A DNA stretch of 64,000 nucleotides, taken from Christiangramia echinicola DSM 19838 (GTDB lineage: Bacteria > Bacteroidota > Bacteroidia > Flavobacteriales > Flavobacteriaceae). This document shows positions 41,969 through 50,543 of the stretch, piece after piece. Made by a program: the position numbers and the translations under genes. The stretch covers positions 94,064 through 158,063 of the forward strand of contig NZ_AUHG01000019.1 in NCBI RefSeq assembly GCF_000423065.1, given 5' to 3'. The notes under the pieces were generated by a model. The model did not search any database, was not told where the DNA came from, and was given only the letters and a program-made list of their open reading frames with translations. Position 1 is the stretch's first letter; the number at the start of each line of letters is the position of its first letter.

Positions 41969-42973
41969 ATGGAAATCTTTTTAATTATCGGGATCTTTCT
42001 ATATATCTCGATCGCTATAGATATTTTACAAACAACTCTTTCTATGCAAGGAGGAGGCTGGCTAACCAGCAGGATTTCCCATTTGTTCTGGAAATTCTTT
42101 CTTTTGATATCGGGCCGGAATGGGAAATCAAAAATTTTAGGTCATGCGGGTTATATTTTATTGACTTCTATTGTTTTTGTCTGGGTATTCTTTCTCTGGG
42201 CGAGTTTTACCTTTATTCTGTATGCTTACCCAGGCGCTGTAGAAGCAAGTTCATCAAAAATTCCTGCAGATTTCTGGCAATTGGTTTATTATGCCGGTTT
42301 TAGTATTTCTACGCTGGGAATGGGAGATTATATTCCTACCTCCAATTTTGTGAAAATCCTTACTAGCTTCTATTCCTTTACAGGCCTTATACTTTTAACC
42401 ATGTCTGTAACTTATTTTATCCCCGTACTTTCTGCGGTAATTGAACAGCGTAAGCTAGGTGTAAAGTTAAGTGCTTTGGGAAATAGTCCGCAGGAGATTG
42501 TTTTGAATGCATGGAATGGGAATAATTTTGAAAGATTAACTAACAAAATTGATGGCATTTCAGATTCGATTGTGAAATACAGTCAGCAGCATAGAGCATA
42601 TCCCGTTATACATTATTTTCATAGTATAGATCCTGAGACTACGGTAATCCTCCAGCTGGCAAGATTGTTTGAAGCTTTGCATATTATAAGATATAAGGTG
42701 CCTGAAGATACCAGTCCACCTTTAGAGGATCTTAGACCTTTAATAATTGCGTTTCAGAATTACTTCAAAGTGGTTTCGCAGGTTACACATTTCAGTATTA
42801 AAGATGCTAACCCAAAAAAGGCAAATATCAATAGGCTTTATGAATTAAAATTGATCCCTGAAAAATCGGAGATTCTACTCCCGGATCACGAAACCAAACA
42901 TAGAAGACTTTTTAGTACCCTTATATATTTTGATGGTTGGTCCTGGGGAGAGGTCGATCCAAAAAAATCTTAA
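41969..42973 (+). CDS. Ion-channel family membrane protein
   Basis: Start at ATG 41969 (MEIFLIIGIFLYISIAIDIL). About 334 residues, with three N-terminal helices and a pore-like loop reading ISTLGMGDYIPTS, similar to the K+ channel filter TxGxGD. A 160-residue soluble C-terminal part (from about 190) has no clear RCK motif. The family is a two-pore-helix type ion channel of unknown ion choice. It is inside the copper island but might simply be an inserted neighbour. Confidence 0.72.
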   Translation: MEIFLIIGIFLYISIAIDILQTTLSMQGGGWLTSRISHLFWKFFLLISGRNGKSKILGHAGYILLTSIVFVWVFFLWASFTFILYAYPGAVEASSSKIPADFWQLVYYAGFSISTLGMGDYIPTSNFVKILTSFYSFTGLILLTMSVTYFIPVLSAVIEQRKLGVKLSALGNSPQEIVLNAWNGNNFERLTNKIDGISDSIVKYSQQHRAYPVIHYFHSIDPETTVILQLARLFEALHIIRYKVPEDTSPPLEDLRPLIIAFQNYFKVVSQVTHFSIKDANPKKANINRLYELKLIPEKSEILLPDHETKHRRLFSTLIYFDGWSWGEVDPKKS

Positions 42974-43053
42974 AAGTCCATCTATGACGTTAAAAAGCTT
43001 TAAAACTGAAAGATCTTAGCAAATTTTTAAAAGTGTAAGGCCTGCTTCCTCCT

Positions 43054-43061
43054 TAAATTTG
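43054..43061 (+). promoter_or_regulatory. -7 element of the copper-storage gene
   Basis: TAAATTTG, an exact TAnnTTTG match, 27 nt before the start codon at 43089. No -33 TTG at normal spacing, suggesting an activator-dependent promoter. Confidence 0.45.
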
Positions 43062-43088
43062 AATTAAAACCAATTAAATCAAATAGTT

Positions 43089-43409
43089 ATGAGAAATGAG
43101 AAGCTAATAAGCGCACTTGGAAATTGCATAAACCATTGTAATTACTGTGCAGACGCCTGTCTCGATGAAGACAATGTGAAAATGATGAAAGATTGTATAA
43201 GAACCGACAGAGTTTGTGCTGAGGTTTGTTCAACTCTAAACCAGGTATTATCTACCGGTTATAAGGATGTACAGGGATTAATTGATTATTGTATTGCAAC
43301 CTGTACTGCCTGTGCAGATGAGTGTGGGAAACACGAGCACCAGCACTGTCAGGACTGTGCGAAAGCCTGCAGGGAATGTGCTGAAGCCTGCAAAAATTAT
43401 GCGGCATAG
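43089..43409 (+). CDS. Four-helix-bundle copper-binding (Csp-like) protein
   Basis: A 106-residue cytosolic protein with no signal peptide and 16 Cys, about 15% of residues, spaced as CxxxC and CxxC along four helices (for example NCINHCNYCADAC, then TCTACADEC and CQDCAKACRECAEAC). This is the pattern of copper storage proteins such as Csp3, whose Cys line the core of a four-helix bundle and hold many Cu+ ions. It has its own promoter-like element and terminator. It probably buffers cytosolic copper before export by the CopA ATPase encoded just downstream. Confidence 0.85.
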   Translation: MRNEKLISALGNCINHCNYCADACLDEDNVKMMKDCIRTDRVCAEVCSTLNQVLSTGYKDVQGLIDYCIATCTACADECGKHEHQHCQDCAKACRECAEACKNYAA

Positions 43410-43417
43410 AAAATAAT

Positions 43418-43455
43418 ATCCGGGAATAGACAAATATCTGTTCCCGGATTTTTTT
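43418..43455 (+). terminator. Terminator after the Csp-like gene
   Basis: Stem ATCCGGGAA/TTCCCGGAT (43418-43426 and 43441-43449), extended by weaker pairs, then a T run to 43455. Confidence 0.85.
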
Positions 43456-43567
43456 AAAGTTAAAAGTCTTTTCCTGAAATCTGAAAGCCTCTCTGCTAGC
43501 CTGTTCTTAAATTCGTAAATTATGGAATCATCCCAATACCCGATTCCGGAAATTTACTCTTACAAAA

Positions 43568-46300
43568 ATGAAACATACCTATAAAATTACCGGAATGAGC
43601 TGCAATGGTTGCAGATCTCACGTAGAAAAATCTCTCAGCGATGTTGAGGGGGTTAACCAGGTATCTGTAGATCTGGAGAATTCCAAGGCAGATATTGATA
43701 TGCAAAAGCATATTCCGCTGGAAAAGTTTCAGGAAGCTCTTTCTGATAGCAAATATAAGATCATGTTGCCAGAAGAAAAATCGGAAGGGCAACCCATGGT
43801 ACATACTTATGCGATCACAGGTATGACCTGTAATGGTTGTAGATCTCATGTAGAAAATACGCTGAATAAAGTTGAAGGGGTCATCAATGCAACTGTAGAT
43901 TTAGAAAAAGAAGAAGCTGAGATCAAAATGCAAAATCATATCAAAATTGATGTGTTTGAGCAGGCTTTGCAAGAGGATGGCGGCAACTATCATATTCATA
44001 AACCGGGAGAGGCTCAGAAGAAAGGAAATCAGTCTACCAAGAAGAAAAAGAAGAATGAAAAAGGCAATGGGGTGTGGTATTGCCCCATGCATTGTGAAGG
44101 TGATAAAACCTATGATAAACCGGGAGACTGTCCAGTCTGCGGAATGGATCTGGTTGAGGAAGTAAGTACAGCTCCACAGTCAACTAAATATACCTGCCCT
44201 ATGCATCCTGAAGTTGAAAAGGATGAACCTGGAGATTGTCCTATTTGCGGAATGGACCTGGTTCCCAAGGAACCTGAAGCTTCGGCGGAAGAGAAAAGCT
44301 ATAAGAAACTACTTAGAAAATTCTGGATTGCAGTAGGCTTTACATTGCCAGTTTTTATAATTGCAATGTCTGAAATGATCCCAAATAATCCGCTTTATGA
44401 CTGGGCAGATATGCGTGTTTGGAACTGGATACAATTGGTGCTTTCCTTACCAGTTGTTTTTTATGCCACCTGGATGTTTTTTGAAAGAGCATGGAGATCT
44501 GTAAAGACCTGGAACCTTAATATGTTTACGCTTATTGGTATTGGTGCCGGTGTTGCCTGGATCTTTAGCGTATTTGGAATGTTATTTCCAGACTTCTTTC
44601 CTGCACAATTCAAGACTGAAATGGGAACTGTGCATGTTTACTTTGAAGCTGCCACGGTGATCCTTACCCTGGTATTAATGGGGCAGGTATTGGAGGCAAG
44701 AGCTCACAGCAGGACAAATTCAGCAATAAAAGAATTACTGAAGCTTGCTCCGAATACTGCGGTTAGAGTAGTAGATGGTAAAGAGGAAACTATCGCGGTA
44801 GATAAGATCCAGAAGGGAGATATTCTAAGGGTAAAACCGGGGGACAAGATTCCGGTAGACGGAGAAATAAAGAAAGGAAGATCCAGTATCGATGAATCCA
44901 TGATCACCGGTGAACCTATTCCGGTAGATAAAAAAGAAGGAGATAAAGTAAGTTCGGGAACCATTAACGGTAACCAGAGTTTTACTATGAAGGCTGAAAA
45001 AGTTGGTGATGAAACTTTACTGGCCCAGATCATAAAAATGGTGAATGATGCAAGCAGGTCACAGGCGCCAATTCAAAAACTGGCCGATAGGATATCTGCC
45101 TATTTCGTACCTATCGTAGTTTTAGTATCTATAATCACCTTTATTGTATGGGCAATATTTGGTCCTGAACCATCCTATGTATATGCACTTGTAAATGCTA
45201 TCGCTGTATTGATTATCGCCTGTCCCTGCGCTTTAGGACTTGCTACTCCAATGTCTATAATGGTTGGAGTGGGAAAAGGAGCCCAGAATGGAGTTTTGAT
45301 CAAAAATGCACGAGCTTTGGAACAAATGAATTCTATAGATACTTTGATCATAGATAAGACCGGGACAATAACAGAGGGAAAACCATCTGTAGAGAAAGTC
45401 GTTTCAGTGTCTTCAGAATATTCTGAAAAAGAAGTCATTCGTTTGATTGCTTCTGTAAATGCACAAAGCGAGCATCCTCTGGCCACTGCGACAATAAAAT
45501 ATGCTGAGGCTGAAAATATTGAATATGGGGAGGCCTCAGATTTTAATTCGGTTACCGGGAAAGGAGTGGAAGCAAAATTTGAAGGTATGCATTTGGCGCT
45601 TGGAAATGAAAAACTGATGAAGGCGGAGAATGCTGAAATTTCCTCTAAAATCCTGGAAAAAGTAACTTCGGAACAGGAGCAGGGGAAAACGGTTTCCTAT
45701 TTAGCAATAGATAAGAAAGTAGTTGGATTTGTAACCATTTCAGATAAGATCAAAGAGACCAGTAAAGAAGCCTTGAGAAAACTTCAGGAGGATGGAGTTA
45801 AGGTGATCATGCTTACCGGTGATAATGAAAAAACCGCTGCAGCTGTGGCTAACAAATTAAACCTGGCCGATTTTAAAGCCGGAATGATTCCGCAAAATAA
45901 AATGGATGAAGTTAAGCGACTGCAAAATGAAGGCCGAAAAGTAGCTATGGCCGGTGACGGTATAAACGATGCACCTGCACTTGCCCAGGCAGATATAGGT
46001 ATTGCGATGGGAACTGGAACCGATGTCGCTATTGAAAGTGCTGAGGTAACTTTGGTAAAAGGAGATCTTAAAGGAGTTCTCAAAGCGATCAGGTTAAGTG
46101 AAAAGGTGATGAAAAATATAAAGCAGAATTTATTTTTTGCCCTTATCTATAACACCCTAGGTGTGCCTATAGCCGCGGGTGTACTTTATCCGGTATTCGG
46201 ATTATTACTTTCGCCTATGATCGCTGCACTCGCCATGAGTTTTAGTTCGGTTTCTGTGATAGGAAACGCGCTTAGGTTGAGAAGTGCGAAACTTGATTAG
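43568..46300 (+). CDS. copA: Cu+/Ag+ P1B-type ATPase with four N-terminal metal modules
   Basis: A 910-residue copper pump. Two near-identical HMA domains open the protein (GMSCNGC with C12 and C15; GMTCNGC with C88 and C91), followed by two heavy-metal-binding domains (YCPMHCEG...CPVCGMDL near 170-197 and TCPMHPEV...CPICGMDL near 207-233). The ATPase core then has CPC in the TM helix IIACPCALG near 552, DKTG near 597, the actuator TGE motif ([10 protein letters not shown]), TGDN near 750 and GDGINDAPA near 797. It exports Cu+ from the cytosol, probably to the periplasmic efflux system upstream. Confidence 0.93.
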   Translation: MKHTYKITGMSCNGCRSHVEKSLSDVEGVNQVSVDLENSKADIDMQKHIPLEKFQEALSDSKYKIMLPEEKSEGQPMVHTYAITGMTCNGCRSHVENTLNKVEGVINATVDLEKEEAEIKMQNHIKIDVFEQALQEDGGNYHIHKPGEAQKKGNQSTKKKKKNEKGNGVWYCPMHCEGDKTYDKPGDCPVCGMDLVEEVSTAPQSTKYTCPMHPEVEKDEPGDCPICGMDLVPKEPEASAEEKSYKKLLRKFWIAVGFTLPVFIIAMSEMIPNNPLYDWADMRVWNWIQLVLSLPVVFYATWMFFERAWRSVKTWNLNMFTLIGIGAGVAWIFSVFGMLFPDFFPAQFKTEMGTVHVYFEAATVILTLVLMGQVLEARAHSRTNSAIKELLKLAPNTAVRVVDGKEETIAVDKIQKGDILRVKPGDKIPVDGEIKKGRSSIDESMITGEPIPVDKKEGDKVSSGTINGNQSFTMKAEKVGDETLLAQIIKMVNDASRSQAPIQKLADRISAYFVPIVVLVSIITFIVWAIFGPEPSYVYALVNAIAVLIIACPCALGLATPMSIMVGVGKGAQNGVLIKNARALEQMNSIDTLIIDKTGTITEGKPSVEKVVSVSSEYSEKEVIRLIASVNAQSEHPLATATIKYAEAENIEYGEASDFNSVTGKGVEAKFEGMHLALGNEKLMKAENAEISSKILEKVTSEQEQGKTVSYLAIDKKVVGFVTISDKIKETSKEALRKLQEDGVKVIMLTGDNEKTAAAVANKLNLADFKAGMIPQNKMDEVKRLQNEGRKVAMAGDGINDAPALAQADIGIAMGTGTDVAIESAEVTLVKGDLKGVLKAIRLSEKVMKNIKQNLFFALIYNTLGVPIAAGVLYPVFGLLLSPMIAALAMSFSSVSVIGNALRLRSAKLD

Positions 46301-46350
46301 AATTCATTTTTCCCTGAAAAGTGAAATCGGAATTGGAAGGAATTCTTAAA

Positions 46351-46383
46351 AATCAAAAAAGACCCGAGCGGGTCTTTTTGATT
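46351..46383. terminator. Bidirectional terminator between copA and CpxP-like gene
   Basis: Stem AATCAAAAAGACCC/GGGTCTTTTTGATT with one extra A on the left side and a GAGC loop. A and T tracts on both sides serve the convergent genes. Confidence 0.85.
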
Positions 46384-46406
46384 ATTTTGAGAGTATCATA
46401 TTAATC

Positions 46407-46811
46407 TTAATTCTGTTTCATTCTTTCAGGATTTTTGCGGCCTTTTCTTCTTTTTTCCTGAAGACTTTCCCATTTTGTGTACTGTTCTTCAGTAAGAATT
46501 TCTCTTAGATCTGCCTTCTGTTCTTCATTCATCTCCATACGATCCCTGCGCATTTCCTGCCTTTCTTTTTTCATTTTTTTCCTGCTCTTATCTTTTTGAG
46601 CGATTTGCGCTTGTTGGTATTCAATTCGCTCTGCGAACCAGGCTTTTAGTTCTTCTTCCTGCTTCTCATTAAGGTCTAATTGCATTGCTAAGTTTCTCGC
46701 TCCTCGGGCTGCCCTTTCATCATCAGACATTTCAGATCTACCGGCGCCTCTTTCCTGGGCAAAAACTGTAATACTCAATAAAAAGAACATTACTGTGATC
46801 AATTTTTTCAT
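46407..46811 (-). CDS. CpxP/Spy-like periplasmic protein
   Basis: A 134-residue exported protein with signal peptide MKKLITVMFFLLSITVFAQ. It is helical and charged, with DLNEKQEEELKAWFAERIEYQQAQI and LTEEQYTKWESLQEKR, the LTxxQ-type motifs of the CpxP/Spy/CnrX group. It lacks obvious metal-binding Cys. Such proteins act as chaperones or sensors in envelope metal stress. It sits back-to-back with copA and beside a paralogue, so a role in the copper response is plausible. Confidence 0.72.
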   Translation of the reverse strand: MKKLITVMFFLLSITVFAQERGAGRSEMSDDERAARGARNLAMQLDLNEKQEEELKAWFAERIEYQQAQIAQKDKSRKKMKKERQEMRRDRMEMNEEQKADLREILTEEQYTKWESLQEKRRKGRKNPERMKQN

Positions 46812-46918
46812 GACTATAAGTTTTAAGTTTATAGTAATTAGACTTTTAATTAGAGAAATAGTTTAAAAACAAAAACAGGACATACTGTCCCGTTTTGTAA
46901 TTATTAGACGGAAGCCTT

Positions 46919-47413
46919 TTATTCTGTTCCGTCTTTATTCCTGGCCTTATCTTTGTTTTTATTTTTATTCTTGGCTTTTTGTTTGTATTTATCCTTTCCC
47001 TGCATCTTCATTTCTCTTACATGCATAGGCTCCCAATTCTTATATTGTTCCGCAGTTAGAATTTCTTTCATATTCTCTTTAAAATCTTCCTGTATCTTTT
47101 TTTTCTCTTCTTTTTTTTCAGAATTCGACTCACCCATATTTTCATTTTCGCTCATCATTTCTGCCATCAATTCTTTCTGACTTTCGAGTCTTTTCATTTG
47201 AGCTTCCTGAATTTGTTCTTTTTGTTCAAGACTTAGATTGAGCCTTGTTGCGATTTTATCTGCATACATTATGGCATGAGCTTCATCATCTATATCATGG
47301 CTCTTATCATGGCTTTCCGCATGATGTTCTCCTTTTTTGTCTTTTTTATCAACCTGCGCAAAGGCTCCCATCGATAAAAAAATAACAATTAATAATATAC
47401 CTATCTTTTTCAT
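46919..47413 (-). CDS. CpxP/Spy-like periplasmic protein, second copy
   Basis: A 164-residue exported protein with signal peptide MKKIGILLIVIFLSMGAFAQ. A His-rich stretch (KKGEHHAESHDKSHDIDDEAH) follows, then the paired helices RLNLSLEQKEQIQEAQMKR and LTAEQYKNW, and a very basic Lys/Asn tail. It is clearly related in layout to the protein at 46407. The His cluster could bind metal. It lies about 108 nt upstream of the first copy on the same strand. Confidence 0.7.
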   Translation of the reverse strand: MKKIGILLIVIFLSMGAFAQVDKKDKKGEHHAESHDKSHDIDDEAHAIMYADKIATRLNLSLEQKEQIQEAQMKRLESQKELMAEMMSENENMGESNSEKKEEKKKIQEDFKENMKEILTAEQYKNWEPMHVREMKMQGKDKYKQKAKNKNKNKDKARNKDGTE

Positions 47414-47483
47414 TTCGCTTGCTTTAGAAGATTAATAACTTATTAAAATTAAGGCATGTAAGTCTAAATTCGATATGCTTTAA

Positions 47484-47519
47484 CAAAAAAAAAGCTACCG
47501 TTTTCTCAACGATAGCTTA
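47484..47519 (-). terminator. Terminator of the metalloprotease gene
   Basis: Read on the minus strand, a 9-bp stem with one mismatch (AAGCTATCG/CGGTAGCTT) is followed by nine T residues. Confidence 0.75.
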
Positions 47520-47543
47520 ATTAAAATTTGATAATTAGAATGT

Positions 47544-50042
47544 CTACTTAATAGGATTAAGAATCAGGTCAATTCTTTTAAGAATATCCTGTAAATGGTA
47601 ACGGGTTAAAGTATCCCCAGATCTGTTTAACGATCTCTTTATTTGTCTTTCCAGGGAATTTAATTCTCCACGAACTACAGGTCTAATATCACTTTGAGAT
47701 ACATTCACCTCACTTCTATTGATCCAATTTCTCCATCGCGCTGGAATTTCATCCTGCTCTTCATTCATTAGGTGCTCCATTCTTTCAATATACGCACGTT
47801 GTAGATTTCTTCTGTAGCGATCAATTCTTTTACCGGAATAAACTTCGCTCCAGATCCCTTTTCTTAACTCGGTCATCATATCAAGAAGGCCATAGGCCTC
47901 TTTACCGTTAACCTCCTCATTTTCCATTAATCTGGCCATTCTTCCAAAATCAAGAATATTATCCATGGTTCTCTGCTGCATACTTCTAATACGCTCTACA
48001 TTACCATCAAATTCGATCTTATTAAAGATCTCCTGATTGATCATCCACTCCGGAGTTTCAAAAAGTTGCTCCTGTAAGAAATTCATTGCTCTTTTCTGAG
48101 TATCCTTATCTACATGAGTGTAAACCGCACCATCCTGGTCATAGGTCTTAGTATACTCATAAACACCACCAATGTTAGCAGCCACGTGGCCCATGTAACG
48201 GTTGTATTGAGAAAGCACCTGACCATACAGATCATCTAGATCTTCATAATCCTTACCATCTTCAGCAGTCCATTCGATCAAATTTGGAATGATTCGCTTA
48301 AGATTTTTTATTCCATATTCACTGGCGAGCATAGCATCATCTCCAAGATCTTCAGTTTGAGAACTAGGATCTATAACTCCACCACTTTGCTGAGCCCCGA
48401 ACCTATACATTGGATCACCTGCGTGTTCCAGGATCCAATCGTCAAGAATTTCTTTTTCTTCTTTACCTTCTTTTTCAGGAATAGGACGGTAACCCCATTC
48501 TATAGCATACTTATCGTATGGTCCAATATTAGGCATTAAAGCCACATCTCCATCTTCCGGCTGTGCTACATAATTGAAACGTGCATAATCCATAATTGAA
48601 GGTGCTGTACCGAATTCCTGAGTAAACTCGGGACTTCTAAGATTCTCAACAGAATAAGCTACACTACTTCCCATATTATGTGGTAAACCTAATGTATGCC
48701 CAACTTCATGAGAAGAAACAAATCTTATTAATCTTCCCATCACTTCATCTTTGAAAGCCACATCTTGAGCATCAGGGTTTATCGCTGCTGTTTGCACAAA
48801 AAACCAGTTTCTAAGTAGGGTCATTACGTTATGATACCAGTTGATATCAGATTCCAGGATCTCACCAGATCTTGGATCACTTACGTGAGGTCCGTTTGCA
48901 TTAGGGATAGGAGAAGCCAGATATCTTACTACAGAATATCTAACGTCTTCTGGACTCCAGTCTGGATCTTCTTCTACCGTTGGAGCATCTTTAGCAAGAA
49001 TAGCATTTTTAAATCCTGCAGCTTCAAAAGCTACCTGCCAGTCTTCAATACCTTCTTTGATAAAAGGAACCCATTTTTCTGGAGTTGCACGGTCTATATA
49101 ATAGATGATTGGTTCTTTTGGCTCCACCAATTCACCGTTCTTAAATTTTTCCATGTCCTCATCTTTCACTTCCAGCCTCCATCTGTCAAGGAATTCAACC
49201 GTTTCACTTTTTTGAGCAGCTAAACCATAATCAGTTTGTTCTGTAGTAAACCAGCCCACACGCTCATCAAAATATCTTCTTTCCATAGGAACTTCTGGAA
49301 GCAGGATCATAGAGTTGCTGAATTCTAATGAAATAGAACCAGTACTTGAATTGGATGGTGGTTCACCTGCATTATATGTTTTTACGTGTCTTATTTCGAT
49401 ATTTTCAGGATAACTTCTAATGGTATCTATATAAGACCTGCTTTCATCCAACCTGGAAACTTTGAATCTTTTTCTTGTTCCGTCAGGTAAACCTAAAGCC
49501 TGAACATCTTTTGTGTAAAGGTCGGTTACATCAATAACAGTAGTTTTGTTAATAGAATCTTTACCTACTGTTTTCACATCAAAAGATTGAATAATTGGTT
49601 CGAAATTAGAATTTCTTACCGCCTCGTGAACTGGTAAAGAATCTGCTGCAAATACTTCATAAGATACTACGCGTAGTAGTACTTTATCACCTTTCCTTTG
49701 CCAGCGATGAACCTGAGTATTTTGTTTTCCGCCACCAAAGCCAATACCATTGGCTGTTTTTGCAATTCGAGTTACCGTAAGCATCTCGCGATTAAAAAGA
49801 CTGTCTGGTATTTCGTAGAAATAATTATCATCTACTCTATGTACCGTAAACAGACCTTCGTCTGATTTAGCATCTTTGGTAATGACTTTAGCGTAGGGCT
49901 TTAAGTCTCCGTCTTTCTTGTCTCCGTCTTTCTCACTTTGAGCAGTTCCAGATTTTTTAGCGTTCGGCTGAAATACCGCACAGCTGGAAACAGACAAAGA
50001 AAGTGCTACAAGCATAAGCCTGAGACCTTGTTTCTTGATCAT
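47544..50042 (-). CDS. Large zinc-dependent metalloprotease lipoprotein
   Basis: An 832-residue protein with lipoprotein signal (LSLSVSSCAVFQ, Cys near 21). The N-terminal half fits the DUF5118/DUF5117 layout of Bacteroidota proteases (YFYEIPDSLFNREMLTVTRI; ESRSYIDTIRSYPENIEIR). The zinc site HEVGHTLGLPHN (HExxHxxGxxH) is near residue 440, with SIMDYARFNYV after it as the Met-turn. It is a metzincin-like enzyme of the envelope. Substrates are unknown. It is a lone gene with its own terminator. Confidence 0.87.
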   Translation of the reverse strand: MIKKQGLRLMLVALSLSVSSCAVFQPNAKKSGTAQSEKDGDKKDGDLKPYAKVITKDAKSDEGLFTVHRVDDNYFYEIPDSLFNREMLTVTRIAKTANGIGFGGGKQNTQVHRWQRKGDKVLLRVVSYEVFAADSLPVHEAVRNSNFEPIIQSFDVKTVGKDSINKTTVIDVTDLYTKDVQALGLPDGTRKRFKVSRLDESRSYIDTIRSYPENIEIRHVKTYNAGEPPSNSSTGSISLEFSNSMILLPEVPMERRYFDERVGWFTTEQTDYGLAAQKSETVEFLDRWRLEVKDEDMEKFKNGELVEPKEPIIYYIDRATPEKWVPFIKEGIEDWQVAFEAAGFKNAILAKDAPTVEEDPDWSPEDVRYSVVRYLASPIPNANGPHVSDPRSGEILESDINWYHNVMTLLRNWFFVQTAAINPDAQDVAFKDEVMGRLIRFVSSHEVGHTLGLPHNMGSSVAYSVENLRSPEFTQEFGTAPSIMDYARFNYVAQPEDGDVALMPNIGPYDKYAIEWGYRPIPEKEGKEEKEILDDWILEHAGDPMYRFGAQQSGGVIDPSSQTEDLGDDAMLASEYGIKNLKRIIPNLIEWTAEDGKDYEDLDDLYGQVLSQYNRYMGHVAANIGGVYEYTKTYDQDGAVYTHVDKDTQKRAMNFLQEQLFETPEWMINQEIFNKIEFDGNVERIRSMQQRTMDNILDFGRMARLMENEEVNGKEAYGLLDMMTELRKGIWSEVYSGKRIDRYRRNLQRAYIERMEHLMNEEQDEIPARWRNWINRSEVNVSQSDIRPVVRGELNSLERQIKRSLNRSGDTLTRYHLQDILKRIDLILNPIK

Positions 50043-50246
50043 AAAAAAAGTAATTATTTGATTAATAAGAGAATTAATTTGGTAGTAATTGTATGTAAAA
50101 ATAAAAGAACTACCGGTTTGTCAAGGCTTTGACTGGGAAATATATAAAAGGTTTAAAATTCACTTAAATATTTCGGTCTGGTTTCTCCCGTTTCCTTTAC
50201 CGTCAATTTTTACTATCTTATGTGATAATATAAAATTTTCAAGAAA

Positions 50247-50456
50247 ATGGATGAAATTGTAAAAATGGTAGCTGAAAAAGCCGGGATAACTGAAGGACAG
50301 GCAAAAATTGCCGTACAGGTAGTTTCCGGGATCTTAAAAGACAGGATGCCAGATGCGATGGCAAGTCACGTAGATTCTTACCTTAAAGGAGAAGGTGATG
50401 CCGGCAACCTTAGCGACATGGCGGGAAAACTCGGCGGAATATTCGGGAAGAAATAG
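50247..50456 (+). CDS. Small conserved helical protein
   Basis: A 69-residue soluble protein (MDEIVKMVAEKAGITEGQAK at the start) with three amphipathic helices. The sequence resembles DUF2267-like or histone-like small proteins: VVSGILKDRMPDAMASHVDSY and a glycine-rich end (MAGKLGGIFGKK). No catalytic residues can be seen. It stands alone with a strong terminator and is not part of an operon. Function unknown. Confidence 0.72.
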   Translation: MDEIVKMVAEKAGITEGQAKIAVQVVSGILKDRMPDAMASHVDSYLKGEGDAGNLSDMAGKLGGIFGKK

Positions 50457-50478
50457 AACCTCGAAGTATTGCAAAGGA

Positions 50479-50513
50479 AAAAGCCTGAATTCCAATCAGG
50501 AATCCAGGCTTTT
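50479..50513. terminator. Terminator between small protein and lysS
   Basis: Stem AAAAGCCTG/CAGGCTTTT with further pairing of ATTCC/GGAAT inside. It can serve both the small plus-strand gene and lysS. Confidence 0.85.
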
Positions 50514-50543
50514 ATAATGAAATTAATGATCTGGAATTTAAAA

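Noticed and set aside
43054..43515. Shared operator between the Csp-like and copA promoters
   Set aside because: Both regions contain GCCTG and TTAAATT but with different spacing (8 and 3 nt), so no common site can be defended.
43522..43584. 20-codon frame overlapping the copA start, possible copper leader peptide
   Set aside because: No Cys, His or Met enrichment and no attenuator structure; the overlap is likely accidental.
44704..45033. 109-codon minus frame inside copA
   Set aside because: Complement of the conserved actuator domain of the ATPase.
32911..46300. Copper island as a recent mobile element
   Set aside because: No integrase, transposase, tRNA junction or terminal repeats found at either edge, so transfer cannot be claimed from this sequence alone.
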